From positions 222,343 to 251,332 of the forward strand of contig NW_008246137.1 of NCBI RefSeq assembly GCF_000281045.1: a stretch of DNA of 28,990 nucleotides. The letters are read 5' to 3'. This DNA is from Saprolegnia diclina VS20. Lineage: Eukaryota > Oomycota > Saprolegniomycetes > Saprolegniales > Saprolegniaceae. Under the pieces are notes generated by a model, which searched no databases, was not told the DNA's origin, and saw only the letters and a program-made list of their open reading frames with translations. Position numbers and translations under genes: made by a program. Shown here piece by piece: positions 8,473 through 17,674 of this stretch (positions are counted from its first letter, which is position 1; every line of letters begins with the position of its first letter).

Positions 8473-10335
8473 CTACAGCGGAGCAGAAAACCCGGCTGAC
8501 GTGGCCACTTGCTTGTGGGCGGGGCGGTGGGCGAGCAATAGGGGTCGGGCCCGGCGCGGCGCACGTACGACATCGATCGCCGCTGCCGTGCCAAACTTCT
8601 TGTCGAGCGCAAACGCAAGGAACGGTACCGTATGTGGAAACGCTGTCCGCTCGACAATGGTTTCCAACGCTGCGTGGGAAAATAGACTCGGGTACGCAGT
8701 GTAGAGCGCCTCGAAGACGTCCATCAAACCAAGACGCATGCAATACTCGAGCGTCTCGAGCGTCGGCGGTGCGACGCCGGGGACATGGACCATCTCGATA
8801 ATGTTTTTACCGTGGCGCCGGGCGCAGTGGAGAAGACGCTCCATCTGGACGCCGTGCGCGCCGCGCTCGCACACGCGCTGCCACAGCGGCCACGCGCCGA
8901 CGTCACACGCTGCTTGGACCCACTCTGCCGTGTAGACATCGACGCCGTGGGCGTGCAAGAGGTCGACCAGCTCGACCACCAAAGGACGCGCCGCCATCGT
9001 GCGCACTTCCTGCACTGCGAACATGTCGGGCACCGCGCCGCCGTGCAGCAGCGCTTCGTTGGCCAATGCGACGTGACCATGGAGCAGCGCTCTGCGCACG
9101 AGTTGAAGTGAGCCCAATGAACCGTCCTTGTCGCGCCGGCACGCAAGGAGTGCAGCCAGTATGCGCGGATCATAGGAAGGGGCGCCGGCCACGAAGTGGA
9201 GAAATCGTTGAAACTCACTCTCAATGAGGCACGGCTGCGCGACATCGAGCAGCCATCTTAGAGGTCCGTAATAGCCGGGCTGGCGCGGCTTCGCGACATC
9301 GAGCATCCACATGAAAGCTCCGTAGCGGCCATGCTGGAGAGCGCGGTAGAGGGTCATATATGTAGGGCGACGGCCGCAGTTTTCGTAGAGGTACTCGAGT
9401 AGCACAATCGACCCGAGGGCGGCCGCGCCGTCGATTGCGCGGTCCGAGCAGCCTTCGCGGCGCGTTGTGTGCAGAAAAGCAAGGACATTCAGGTGTCCGT
9501 TCGACGCGGCGCCGTCCATGGCCGCTGTCGTGCAGCCTTCATTACGATACAGATGCAAGAAGCGGACGACCTCCAAATGGCCGTTGGTGGCCGCGTCGTC
9601 CATGGCGGCGGTTGTGCAGGCAAAACCATCCACATGCAGTATTTGCACTAACGAGAGCAAGCCCGCGGCCGCCGCGAGGTCCAAGAGGTTGTCGATCGCC
9701 GTCGCCGTCCGGTGGTGCGTGTAGAGGTACTGCACTGACACGTCGCAGCGCTGGTGGATTGCAGCTAGCATCGCGCTGGCCGACCATGCACATTCGTAGT
9801 GCGCCGTCAGCAGCGACAACAAGTCGGCGTCGTTGCAGGCCACCGCGAGCACGGGCACGGCTGTCATTGGGACCACTTGGAGCATCCGCTCGATCCACGA
9901 GGGCGCGCGCCATGGCATCGCCACGAGCGTGACGGCGAGGGCGTTATGCCCATAAATGCACGCGCACGCAAACGTCTCGGCGGTCACTCTGTCTGGCCAA
10001 CGTGCTAGGTAGCGCGCAACCAGGTCGGCGTCGCCGTGCGCAATCGCCGCGTGCAGCTCCAAGGTGTAGCTCGCGTTCTCTTCAATCACCGTGCACTTGG
10101 CCGCAATAAGGTCGTTCGGGTCCAGCCGCGCGTAGTAGCCGGGGCGCATCTCTTGCTCGAGCAGGCCGTTCCATAAACTCCAGTTGGGCCCGGGCGTATC
10201 GCCGGCGTGCCATGTCGTACGATAGAAGTGCTCGAGGTAAGCTCGGAGCACGCCGTCGACGCCGCCTTGGAAGCTCAAGATGACCGACGCCAGCGCCGAC
10301 GACGGGTAAAAGACGTCGGTGAGCGTCGTGACCAT
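8473..10335 (-). CDS. Ankyrin-repeat protein
   Basis: A 620-aa single-exon cytosolic protein. The N-terminus (1-~85) is non-repetitive. Divergent ankyrin-type helix pairs start near 90 (LHAAIAHGDADLVARYL). The clearest 28-residue repeats are at ~237-318, with (E)GC(T/S)..A(M/I)D.AA..GHL.V...LH, and weaker helical repeats continue to about residue 590. An 18-residue internal duplication occurs around W343 and W361 (WMLDVAKP / WLLDVAQP). No enzyme motif, signal peptide or membrane segment is seen. A protein-binding scaffold role is inference from the fold; the partner is unknown. The ATG at 10335 is the first in frame and begins MVTTLTDVFY. The decayed gene at 12886-14783 matches its N-terminal half best and looks like its paralogue. 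Confidence 0.87.
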   Translation of the reverse strand: MVTTLTDVFYPSSALASVILSFQGGVDGVLRAYLEHFYRTTWHAGDTPGPNWSLWNGLLEQEMRPGYYARLDPNDLIAAKCTVIEENASYTLELHAAIAHGDADLVARYLARWPDRVTAETFACACIYGHNALAVTLVAMPWRAPSWIERMLQVVPMTAVPVLAVACNDADLLSLLTAHYECAWSASAMLAAIHQRCDVSVQYLYTHHRTATAIDNLLDLAAAAGLLSLVQILHVDGFACTTAAMDDAATNGHLEVVRFLHLYRNEGCTTAAMDGAASNGHLNVLAFLHTTRREGCSDRAIDGAAALGSIVLLEYLYENCGRRPTYMTLYRALQHGRYGAFMWMLDVAKPRQPGYYGPLRWLLDVAQPCLIESEFQRFLHFVAGAPSYDPRILAALLACRRDKDGSLGSLQLVRRALLHGHVALANEALLHGGAVPDMFAVQEVRTMAARPLVVELVDLLHAHGVDVYTAEWVQAACDVGAWPLWQRVCERGAHGVQMERLLHCARRHGKNIIEMVHVPGVAPPTLETLEYCMRLGLMDVFEALYTAYPSLFSHAALETIVERTAFPHTVPFLAFALDKKFGTAAAIDVVRAPRRARPLLLAHRPAHKQVATSAGFSAPL

Positions 10336-11543
10336 GTTTGCGACTGCGCCTCGCGGCGACGTTGTCGGTTGATTGTGACCTGGCTCGCGACGTTCAACGC
10401 GTTTTTCAGATTTACCGCCACGAAAATATTGTGTTTTATTCCAATATCAACACGTGGAACTGTGTTTTATTCCAATATCAACACGTGGAACAGGTTTAAC
10501 GGCGTCAAGTCGGCGCAATATATATGCCGATGAATATGTGCGCGCCTCACGACACGGTATCAATATAAAAAGGCAACCAGACTTGATACTCAAGGTGGCG
10601 GTTTCACAATGCTGCGATGGCCTGTCCAGTGCGTGACGATGCGCCATCGGAGGAAGCGCCGGCGGACGATAGGAGGCTGTCGCTGCACCTAGCAATAGGA
10701 ACCGTACTGGCACCAAGCTACAGTACCAGTAGTGAATAGCACGCCACCATCCCGGCCACGTAGAGCTGCCACGTACACTGCCACGTACGGTTTGGCAGCC
10801 GGAAAGGCGGTCGCATTCCGACGCCGAGTCGACATTTTCTGCGGCCAAAAATGCGTCCGGCGCAGAAGCACATCGAATAGCGTCGAAGCCAAACTACATT
10901 GATTCCCATCGAGAAATTTCACGGCGTGTGCGTGCGAGAGGTTTATAGCTTTCTTTAGCGTTGATAGTTGAACACACCCACATACAGACGTCCCACGGCG
11001 CCATGTAGCCCTAACCCCAATCGCGTTGGACGACCAGATTTGCAGTCGCGTCGCTCGTTGTGCTCAGCAAGGTAGTGGGACGTAGAGCCCCTTTGGCATC
11101 TACTAGCGCTAACTGACCGCGACAGGGTCGTTTCAGACATGCCTCTCGGTCCGATGCGTTCGCTGAATAGATTGGGTGATAAGGAAACCGGGATCTCGCG
11201 TTCCGCCGTATCCTAGGGCCTTGATCCCGTCCGGCTGTAGCATGCCACCGCCTACAGGCGTGCTTGCTCCGCGGACGCTCGAGTGTGTGATATCCTAGGA
11301 CAAGGACACACCGTGGTCAGCCGTACGTCACCAATTACATCACATTCCAGCTCAGATCTTAGGTGCTTTTGTTTCTTAATCAACTAGGCGCCGTCCGTTT
11401 GCATCGACTAAGATGGCTGAGATGGACCGTCTTTGCCTGTCCCAATCGACGACCGTACGATGTGCTCCTTCTACGACCCTAGGTACACGTGGGAGTCGAT
11501 CTCTCTGGCGCACGTCGTCGTTTCCTTTTCAGCCTTCAGCATG
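10336..11543. other. Divergent intergenic region
   Basis: It separates the leftward ankyrin gene from the rightward protease and should hold both promoters. It contains the 31-bp tandem duplication at 10430-10491 and three short GCCACGTA-type repeats near 10742-10788. Small open frames on both strands show no domain. No gene is supported. Confidence 0.5.
10430..10491 (+). repeat. Exact 31-bp tandem duplication
   Basis: Two adjacent identical 31-nt copies (10430-10460 and 10461-10491), each containing TTCCAATATCAACACGTGG. The unit carries an E-box-like CACGTG and a CCAAT core and lies about 100 bp upstream of the ankyrin gene that starts at 10335, so it may duplicate promoter elements. Confidence 0.93.
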
Positions 11544-11555
11544 TCATTTTTCAAA
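11544..11555 (+). promoter_or_regulatory. Initiator/core promoter directly before the protease start
   Basis: TCATTTTTCAAA matches the oomycete initiator plus flanking promoter region pattern and ends at the base before ATG 11556. A transcript beginning at the A of TCA would have a leader of about 10 nt and would exclude the in-frame ATG at 11541. Confidence 0.55.
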
Positions 11556-12623
11556 ATGGCCAAAACCACTCCGATCCTCCTCTCCACCCTTGTGCTCGCG
11601 ACCGCGCAGTCGGGCTTTGAAGCCCTCACCCTCGACGACGCCCACGCACTCGCCAACGAGCTCGAGGCGTGGAAGGCGACGCCGGCTGGTCAGGCGGCGG
11701 CTAACCTCGGCTTGCTCCCAACGCCGTCCAAGCTCGAGTCGACCGAAGTCGAGGCGAGCGAGCTCGAGCGCTTCTTTGCGGCCAAGGAGGCCGTGGCGCG
11801 CCTCCAGCGCGAGCAGCCGAGCGCGACGTTCAGCATCGAGACGCCGTTCGCCCTCCTCACAAATGACGAGTTCAAGGCGACGGTCGCGCGCTCGTTTGAG
11901 CAGAGCAAGCGCCTGCGCGAAGACATGGACGTCGAGACGCGCCAGCTCCAAGCCAGCGGCAAGGAATCGGTCGACTGGACGACCCACAAGTGCCTCCCCG
12001 ACGTGCGCAACCAAGGCAAGTGCGGGTCGTGCTACGCATTCGCAGCCGTCGCGGTCGCCGAGTTTGCCCACTGCCTCGCGACGGGCGAGAAGGTCGACGT
12101 GGCTGTCCAGGAGCTCGTGAGCTGCGATAGCCGCAGCGGTGGCGGCTGCGACGGTGGTAGCGCCAACGCCGCCATGAACACGCTTGCGCGCACGCCCATG
12201 TGTCTCGCGGCCGACTACCCGTACACGTCTGGGACGACCAAGGTCAACGGCGAGTGCAAGTCGTCGTCGTGCCCGACCAAGAAGCAGCTCAAGATCGGCA
12301 CGGCCGTGCGCACGTACGGCGAAAATAACCTTGTCGCGTCGCTCCAGCTGCGCCCGACGGCCGTGACGGTCGAGGCCGGCAACGACGCGTGGCGCTTCTA
12401 CAAGGGCGGTGTCGTCACGTCGTGCCCCGGCAAGCGCTCGGACCACGCCGTGCTCGCGGTGGCTTACGGCACCGAGAACGGCACGCCGTACTACAAGATC
12501 AAGAACTCGTGGGGACCCAACTGGGGCGACAACGGCTACATCAAGCTCCAGCGCAACGCTCCCAACACGTACAGCGGCATGTGCAACGTCGGCGAAGGCC
12601 CCATGTACCACCGCCTCCGCTAA
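11556..12623 (+). CDS. Secreted papain-family (C1A) cysteine protease, short form
   Basis: Papain-like endopeptidase of 355 aa, single exon. The ATG at 11556 is chosen because it has a strong context (CAAAATGGC), starts a signal peptide (MAKTTPILLSTLVLATAQSG) and sits immediately behind an initiator-like element; ATGs at 11541 and further upstream are in frame. The propeptide (~25-135) shares the ELEAWK..PAGQAAA pattern with the protease at 959-2479. The mature domain begins at VDWT: Gln and catalytic Cys in NQGKCGSCYAF (Cys159), His297 in SDHAVLAVAYG, Asn317 in NSWGPNWG. The Trp that normally follows the catalytic Cys is Tyr. The protein ends shortly after the protease domain, with no linker or Cys-rich tail, so it is the simpler paralogue. 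Activity is expected because the triad is complete. Confidence 0.92.
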   Translation: MAKTTPILLSTLVLATAQSGFEALTLDDAHALANELEAWKATPAGQAAANLGLLPTPSKLESTEVEASELERFFAAKEAVARLQREQPSATFSIETPFALLTNDEFKATVARSFEQSKRLREDMDVETRQLQASGKESVDWTTHKCLPDVRNQGKCGSCYAFAAVAVAEFAHCLATGEKVDVAVQELVSCDSRSGGGCDGGSANAAMNTLARTPMCLAADYPYTSGTTKVNGECKSSSCPTKKQLKIGTAVRTYGENNLVASLQLRPTAVTVEAGNDAWRFYKGGVVTSCPGKRSDHAVLAVAYGTENGTPYYKIKNSWGPNWGDNGYIKLQRNAPNTYSGMCNVGEGPMYHRLR

Positions 12624-12885
12624 AGTATTGACCCATCCTTGATATACGCGTAGTATGTTCCATTTAACGTAGTAAGAGCAGACTCTATACACAGTACCCC
12701 GCCTCGGTTGCCTAGTTGTCGAGCGTGCACGCAAGTGTCTTGCCGAGCAGGAGAGGGTCGGCCACGTCGTCAAGCACTGTTGCTTGCACTGCGATCTTGC
12801 ACTTTCTAAAAAACAACGCACGTGATTGGCCCCTTTGGACGCTTCGATAAACGACGGCGTTTGATTGGTCGCGTGTCGGCGCCGT

Positions 12886-14783
12886 ATCACCACGAGCTTC
12901 CTGGACGGCCTGTATGAAGACGTGGTCGCATACGTTGCTACGTTTCACCGCCACGCGTGCGAGCATCTGCGCAGCTCCAAGCAGCGGCCGCTCGCGCACG
13001 AGGCGACCATCTACCCGAGCCGCCTCCAGCCCGGCGCCTCGCTCGACTTGGACTGCGGCGGCCTCTTTCTGCAGACGGGCGACATTGACCGGCAAGCGTT
13101 CGCGGCGCCGATCCACTTTGCCGTCGCGCGTGGCCATGACGAGGTCGTGCTGCGGGCACTGGCCTGTCGCCCGCAGCAGCTCTCAGTCGAGCTCATTGCG
13201 TGCACCTTAGCCCACGGTCACACCGACGTGGCTAAGATCTGGCTTGCGAAGAAGGACCGCTTGGATCCGACCTACCGGTACGTATCCCGGTCGCGGACGA
13301 CCTCGGTCGAGGCGCGTGTGGTGGCGCGGGATGCCCCCGAGCTCCTTGTGCTGCTAAAGGTCTTTGCGCCCAAGGTCAACAGGGTCAACGCACTCGCGAG
13401 CGCGATCCAAGCCCGCGCGGCGAGCGCCGCCATCACACCATGGGTCGGCGGCGGTGAAAGCCACGACCATGGACGCTGTGCGCAGGGCCTTCTCGCACTG
13501 GCCATGCAGATGCATCATGACGGCCAGCGCTGCACCTCCAACGCGATGAGCGGCGCAGCCATCAACACAGACACCTCAGTCGCTTCCTCATTGAGCACCG
13601 CTGCGCAAGGGCAACGCGACGTACTAGCCTATCTGATGACCCATGTCATGCTCCAGAGCGCGCTGATCTACGCCCCCGCGATCGACAGCGCCAGCAGCTG
13701 GACGACGCTGCAGATTCTTTGTGCCCGGCGCGCGTCTCGCTGCCGACCCTTGCCTCGGCACTCGACGGTGGCCATGTCGACTTTGTCGCGACCCTCTTGC
13801 GGACGTACGACCCGGTGTTTCGCTTGGCGACGCGTGCCAGCCTCGTCGAAGCGTGTGGTCCCACGGGTCGGTCGCGCTCGTCCAGCTGCTCGACGACTAT
13901 ATCACAAGCCTTTCGCTACCGCCGCCGCGCCGCGCCCACGAACCGACCTAGCATGCGGGGCACGTTGCTCTCGCCTCTGGGCAGGCTGACGTTGCCGCTT
14001 ACCTCTCTGTCCGCGACTACCGCTGGCGCCACAGTACGTTTGACGACGTGGGCCAAGGCGGCGTGTCGATACGGGCCCTGACACGGCGTGTGTTGTGGCG
14101 GCGGCGACCTCATCCGTCTCGATGCAGTGGCTGTTGTACGCAGCCCGGGGCGCCGGTCTCGATGTCGTGGTCAATGTTGCGATCGACCCGCGTCGAGCAC
14201 CCGACTGCCATCGACATTGTCGAAGCTGGGAGCGCCTTGCCCGAGGTGCTCGCGTACTTGTACGACACGTACCGGCCGCGTGTCGGTCGGACGAGGTCGT
14301 CCACGTTGCCGTCCGTCGGGGCCGCACCCGTTTCTGCGCTTTCTATGATCGACCAGAACCTTTGCTCGCTGCGGTCGACTCTGTTTTGGACAGCGCGGTT
14401 TGGCGACGCACCCGCCTACCGCCGGCTCGCGCGCGACTGCTTTTGCGATGCAAAGGATCCTCTCGACACGCTGCTGTTTGTCCTGAGTCTGGGGTACAAG
14501 GTGGCGACCCGGGGCGCGGCGGCATTTTGCCCGAGTGCCTCACGCATCTTTTGCGCTGGTTTGACGCAGCGACGATGCTACCGGGTGAGAGGGCTCTGCG
14601 AATAGCAATCGCTCGGCATGCGGCCACGAACGCAAGCGCGACGGTCTTTATGACGACCATGCGCACCGAAGGCTCTGGCCGTTCAACTGGCTGCTTCGGC
14701 TGCTCGAACACGATGCGTGCGCGTCGTACCTCAAGCGAATTTTGACGCTCTGGGAAGCATGGGCGACAGAGACGACTATGTAA
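12886..14783 (+). pseudogene. Decayed ankyrin-repeat gene
   Basis: The product resembles the ankyrin protein at 8473-10335 (compare AVARGHDEVVLRALACRP with AIAHGDADLVARYLARWP). The likely first codon at 12886 reads ATC instead of ATG, giving ITTSFLDGLY, and no other ATG precedes the repeats. The frame stays open to about 13700. Ankyrin-like sequence then continues in changing frames: GGHVDFVATLLRTYDP in the next frame, then GSVALVQLLDDY in the third with an in-frame TAG near 13950, with further switches near 14080-14300 and after. The end can still be read as LLRLLEHDACASYLKRILTL.. and stops at TAA 14783. No GT-AG introns explain the shifts, so this is a host pseudogene with at least five frame changes. 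Sequencing error alone is unlikely with that many. Confidence 0.8.
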
Positions 14784-14788
14784 TGTCG

Positions 14789-14842
14789 TTTATGAATTTA
14801 TGAATTTATGACTTTATGAATTTATGACTTTATGAATTTATG
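14789..14842 (+). repeat. 8-bp tandem array (TTTATGAA/TTTATGAC)
   Basis: Nearly seven consecutive copies of an 8-nt unit TTTATGAM, with the last base alternating A/C in a higher-order pattern. AT-rich, unlike the flanking pseudogene, and begins 6 bases after its stop codon. Confidence 0.92.
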
Positions 14843-15258
14843 GGTGCCATCGTCAAGGATAAACAATATGTCCATGGTTTTACGTTGTACCGGGATTATG
14901 CACAAATTTCGCGCTTGAACGCTGAAAAGTTGTCAGTCTTGGACGAGAAAAAGCGGCGATCAGAGGATCGAAGTGTGGTCTTGAGGAGCGACTCGATACT
15001 GTGGACTTGCCTCGGTTGATACGATTCCTCGTGTATCCGGACTTGCAACCGCCCGCAGCGGGCGACACTCCACGGGGCACGGCGCCGATCAGAGGTCTTT
15101 CTGGGCAGCGTACTACCGTTGATGTCATCGAGACAGACTTAACTAGCGACAAGCGTTCAATGGACTATAGTCGTCATTGCTAAATGGACATAGTAAGTAT
15201 AGTCGATCAAAGTGCCGCCAGCGTCAACGAGCGACTGTCGCATGGCGTGTCGATTCAA

Positions 15259-15311
15259 CGAAAAATCCCGAAAATTACGGAAAATCCCGAAATTCTTAAC
15301 GAAATTCTTAG
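15259..15311 (+). repeat. Short interleaved A/T-rich repeats
   Basis: AAAATCCCGAAA recurs with a spacing of about 20 nt and GAAATTCTTA occurs at 15289-15298 and 15301-15310. It is a small slippage-prone patch in non-coding DNA. Confidence 0.7.
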
Positions 15312-15887
15312 TTGTGCGTCCCGAGAAGACGCGTGTCGTCGTCGTTGTCTCGCGATTGATTGCCTCGTGTCCCACTCTTCTAGTGGCGTGATCGTGAGTG
15401 CGCCTCGTCCAGTCTCCTCTAGCAACCACTCGGTCCTATTAATTGGGGCTATTGCAAAAATTGTCGACCGATAACATCCTTCACACGACACTTGATCGAC
15501 TGGACATGGCGCACACCACCCTAATAGCGCACCCGTGACACGCAAGGTCCATCATGAACCTTGCTGACTGTATGCGACCCGACCAGGTTCCGACCGTACT
15601 ACGAGTAGACGACGGGCATCTCGTCCTCTCGCCGCAGTCGCACCCAAGTACGCGCTTCCGTTCGCGCGGGTTCGCTGTGAAAGCGCGGGCAAACCATTGG
15701 GGATCGCCGATCCCGGCAATTGCCTAGAAAAGTACAGCGCCGCCTGTTTATGGCGCGCGCCCAGGTGCACGTAGGTGGCGCACTGTACTGCTCTGTGGTA
15801 ATGCCCTGCTCAGACGCGACCACCAAGATCGCCACCCAGATGCCCATTTCTCGTCCTGCAACCCGTCGCACGCATCGTCTTGCTGCG

Positions 15888-17674
15888 ATGGCGTCGGTGC
15901 CACCGCGCTTCTTCCACTGCCCGCCACTGCACACTGCGCAGCGCGAGGCGTACGTCCAGCTCGCACTCGCCGCGTCGCAAGACACGCTCCTCAATGCGCT
16001 TCACATGCAGCGCGCGCGTGCGGCCAAGGTGTGCACGAGCAAGGCCACGGGTGCCACAGCCCGCGTACGTCTGTCAAGCTCTTGTGCTCGCATACTTACG
16101 AACGAACTACGGATGCTAGATCTGCCGCGGCCGCGATCGCGTCGACCCAAGCGTGCCTGGCGCCGTCGCCTCGACACAGCTCCACGGCTGCCGGCTCGAT
16201 GACGTCGTAGCTTTCTTTGATTTCGATCAACTGCCCCAGCGAAGAGCGTTTGGCGTTGTCAACGGCCAGACGTTGTATACGCTTATCGAACGGTCGGAGG
16301 CGCAGCCCATGCACTACGTTGGCCTGCACTGGGTCGCCTGTGCGAGCCCGCTCGTCGGCGTTGCACCGCGTGACTATTGTGTCCTCGAGGTACCGATGTG
16401 TCTCGCGGATTGACTGAGTTGATCGTTGGCGTCGTAGTATCAAGATGCATTTGTCTACTTTGACGAGGCGAGCGGCAAGGAGCGTCGTGGGTGGCTGCGC
16501 ATGCTGCACTCGATCCCGTCGCCGTCGTGCCCGTCGCTCCGCAGCTCGCACGGCCTCGTACGGGCCGAGCTCTTCCGCGTACGTTCTCTTCTTCGCTGCA
16601 TTCCGTGCTGAAGGCTCTTGACGCTGTTAGTCTGGACACGTATTCATCGAGACCGACACGCCGGGTGTCCTCGACTACCACAATGTGCTCTGCGCCAAGT
16701 ACCACGGGTCGCTCCCTCAATTCCTCGCGGCTAATACCATGGTGTCCCAAGTGAGCCAAGTACAAAAATATTCCTCGGACGACCTCATTTTAAACGATGC
16801 TGTGGACCATTAGGTGCTGCAGCTCCAGGAACAACTGACGCCGTCTGCGTCATCGGTCTTTGTCAAAGCCAAGCGCGCGCACTGCCACCGGTGCAGTGTG
16901 AAATTCTCGAGTTTGTTTCAACGCTCCCGCACCTGTGACTACTGTGTTGAGGTACAAAAAAAAGAAAAGTATCAATGTATCGACCGCAACACGATAGGTC
17001 TATTGCCGGCGCTGCTGCCGCGTGCGCGGCGACGACTACATTTGTGCGGCGTGCGAAGCGCCTCAGTTTACACTCAGTCGAGCCGAGCGCTCGGTCAAGG
17101 TGCGCCCGAGCTTGCGCGCGACGCAGGCGACCGACCGATCGACCCAGTCGTCGTTGGCCGGGGACGTTGCCTTCTCGGACCCGACACCCGATGACGCGGC
17201 GTGCGTCATCGAGGGCACATTTACCTTTATCGCGTCGTCGCGGTCGCTCGTCGTGCAACAAGAGATTGCACTTCTCGAAGTCCAGCCAAAGCATCCAGTG
17301 CCGCCGATCGAGCGCAAGCGAACGTTCTCGGACGGTGCCGTGCCGCTCTTACAGCACCCGCAGCGCGACTCGACGCAGACATCATCCACCAAGAAGAAGC
17401 TCTATGTGCTCTACGAAGACCCGCTACGACCCCTCGGTAGATATTTAGCATTTGTAGCATTTATGGATTTTTGTGTCTAGAGCCGTCGGCGCTCGACGAG
17501 ACGCTGGGGACTGCGCGCCTTGCACTGCAGAGCCAACGGAGCAACCAATTGTACAGCATTTTGCGCTCCAAATACGACGCGCCAGACGGCAACGAGCACC
17601 GAAAGAAGGTGATCGAGCGTCTCTGTGTCGACCTCCTTCGGCCAAACGAGGCAGCACCGACTGCCTCTGTATAG
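15888..17674 (+). CDS. START-domain and FYVE-type zinc-finger protein (seven exons)
   Basis: Lipid-binding and membrane-tethering type of protein, 492 aa after removal of six GT-AG introns. Exons: 15888-16064, 16120-16389, 16438-16578, 16631-16750, 16814-16951, 16998-17436, 17481-17674; introns are 55, 48, 52, 63, 46 and 44 nt. The joined frame is open throughout, five junctions being phase 0 and the last phase 1. The N-terminus begins FHCPPLHTAQ. A START-like domain spans ~40-236 (DDVVAFFDFDQLP, LHWVACASPL..RDYCVLE, then GWLRMLHSIP and GHVFIETDTPG). The FYVE-type finger at ~260-301 has eight Cys in four pairs: C260/C263, C277/C280, C285/C288, C298/C301. The usual RRHHCR basic patch is degenerate (QRSRTCDYC), so phosphoinositide binding may be weak. 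The C-terminal ~190 residues are low-complexity then helical. This architecture is common in oomycetes as far as I recall. No signal peptide. Confidence 0.85.

Larger units (their letters stand above)
14784..15887. other. Intergenic, repeats at left end
   Basis: Begins with an 8-bp tandem array at 14789-14842 directly after the pseudogene stop. A patch at 15259-15311 repeats AAAATCCCGAAA and GAAATTCTTA. Short open frames on both strands have no recognisable product. The right end should hold the promoter of the START-FYVE gene. Confidence 0.5.

Noticed and set aside
11544-12893. A 449-codon open frame on the minus strand opposite the short protease
   Set aside because: It is the antisense shadow of a GC-rich gene whose plus frame carries the full papain catalytic set; the reverse product is Arg/Leu/Ala/Val-rich with no domain.
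15888-17674. First impression of a pseudogene with stops and frame changes
   Set aside because: Every break coincides with a GT-AG segment of 44-63 nt and removing these gives one open frame with START and FYVE features, so it is an ordinary spliced gene.
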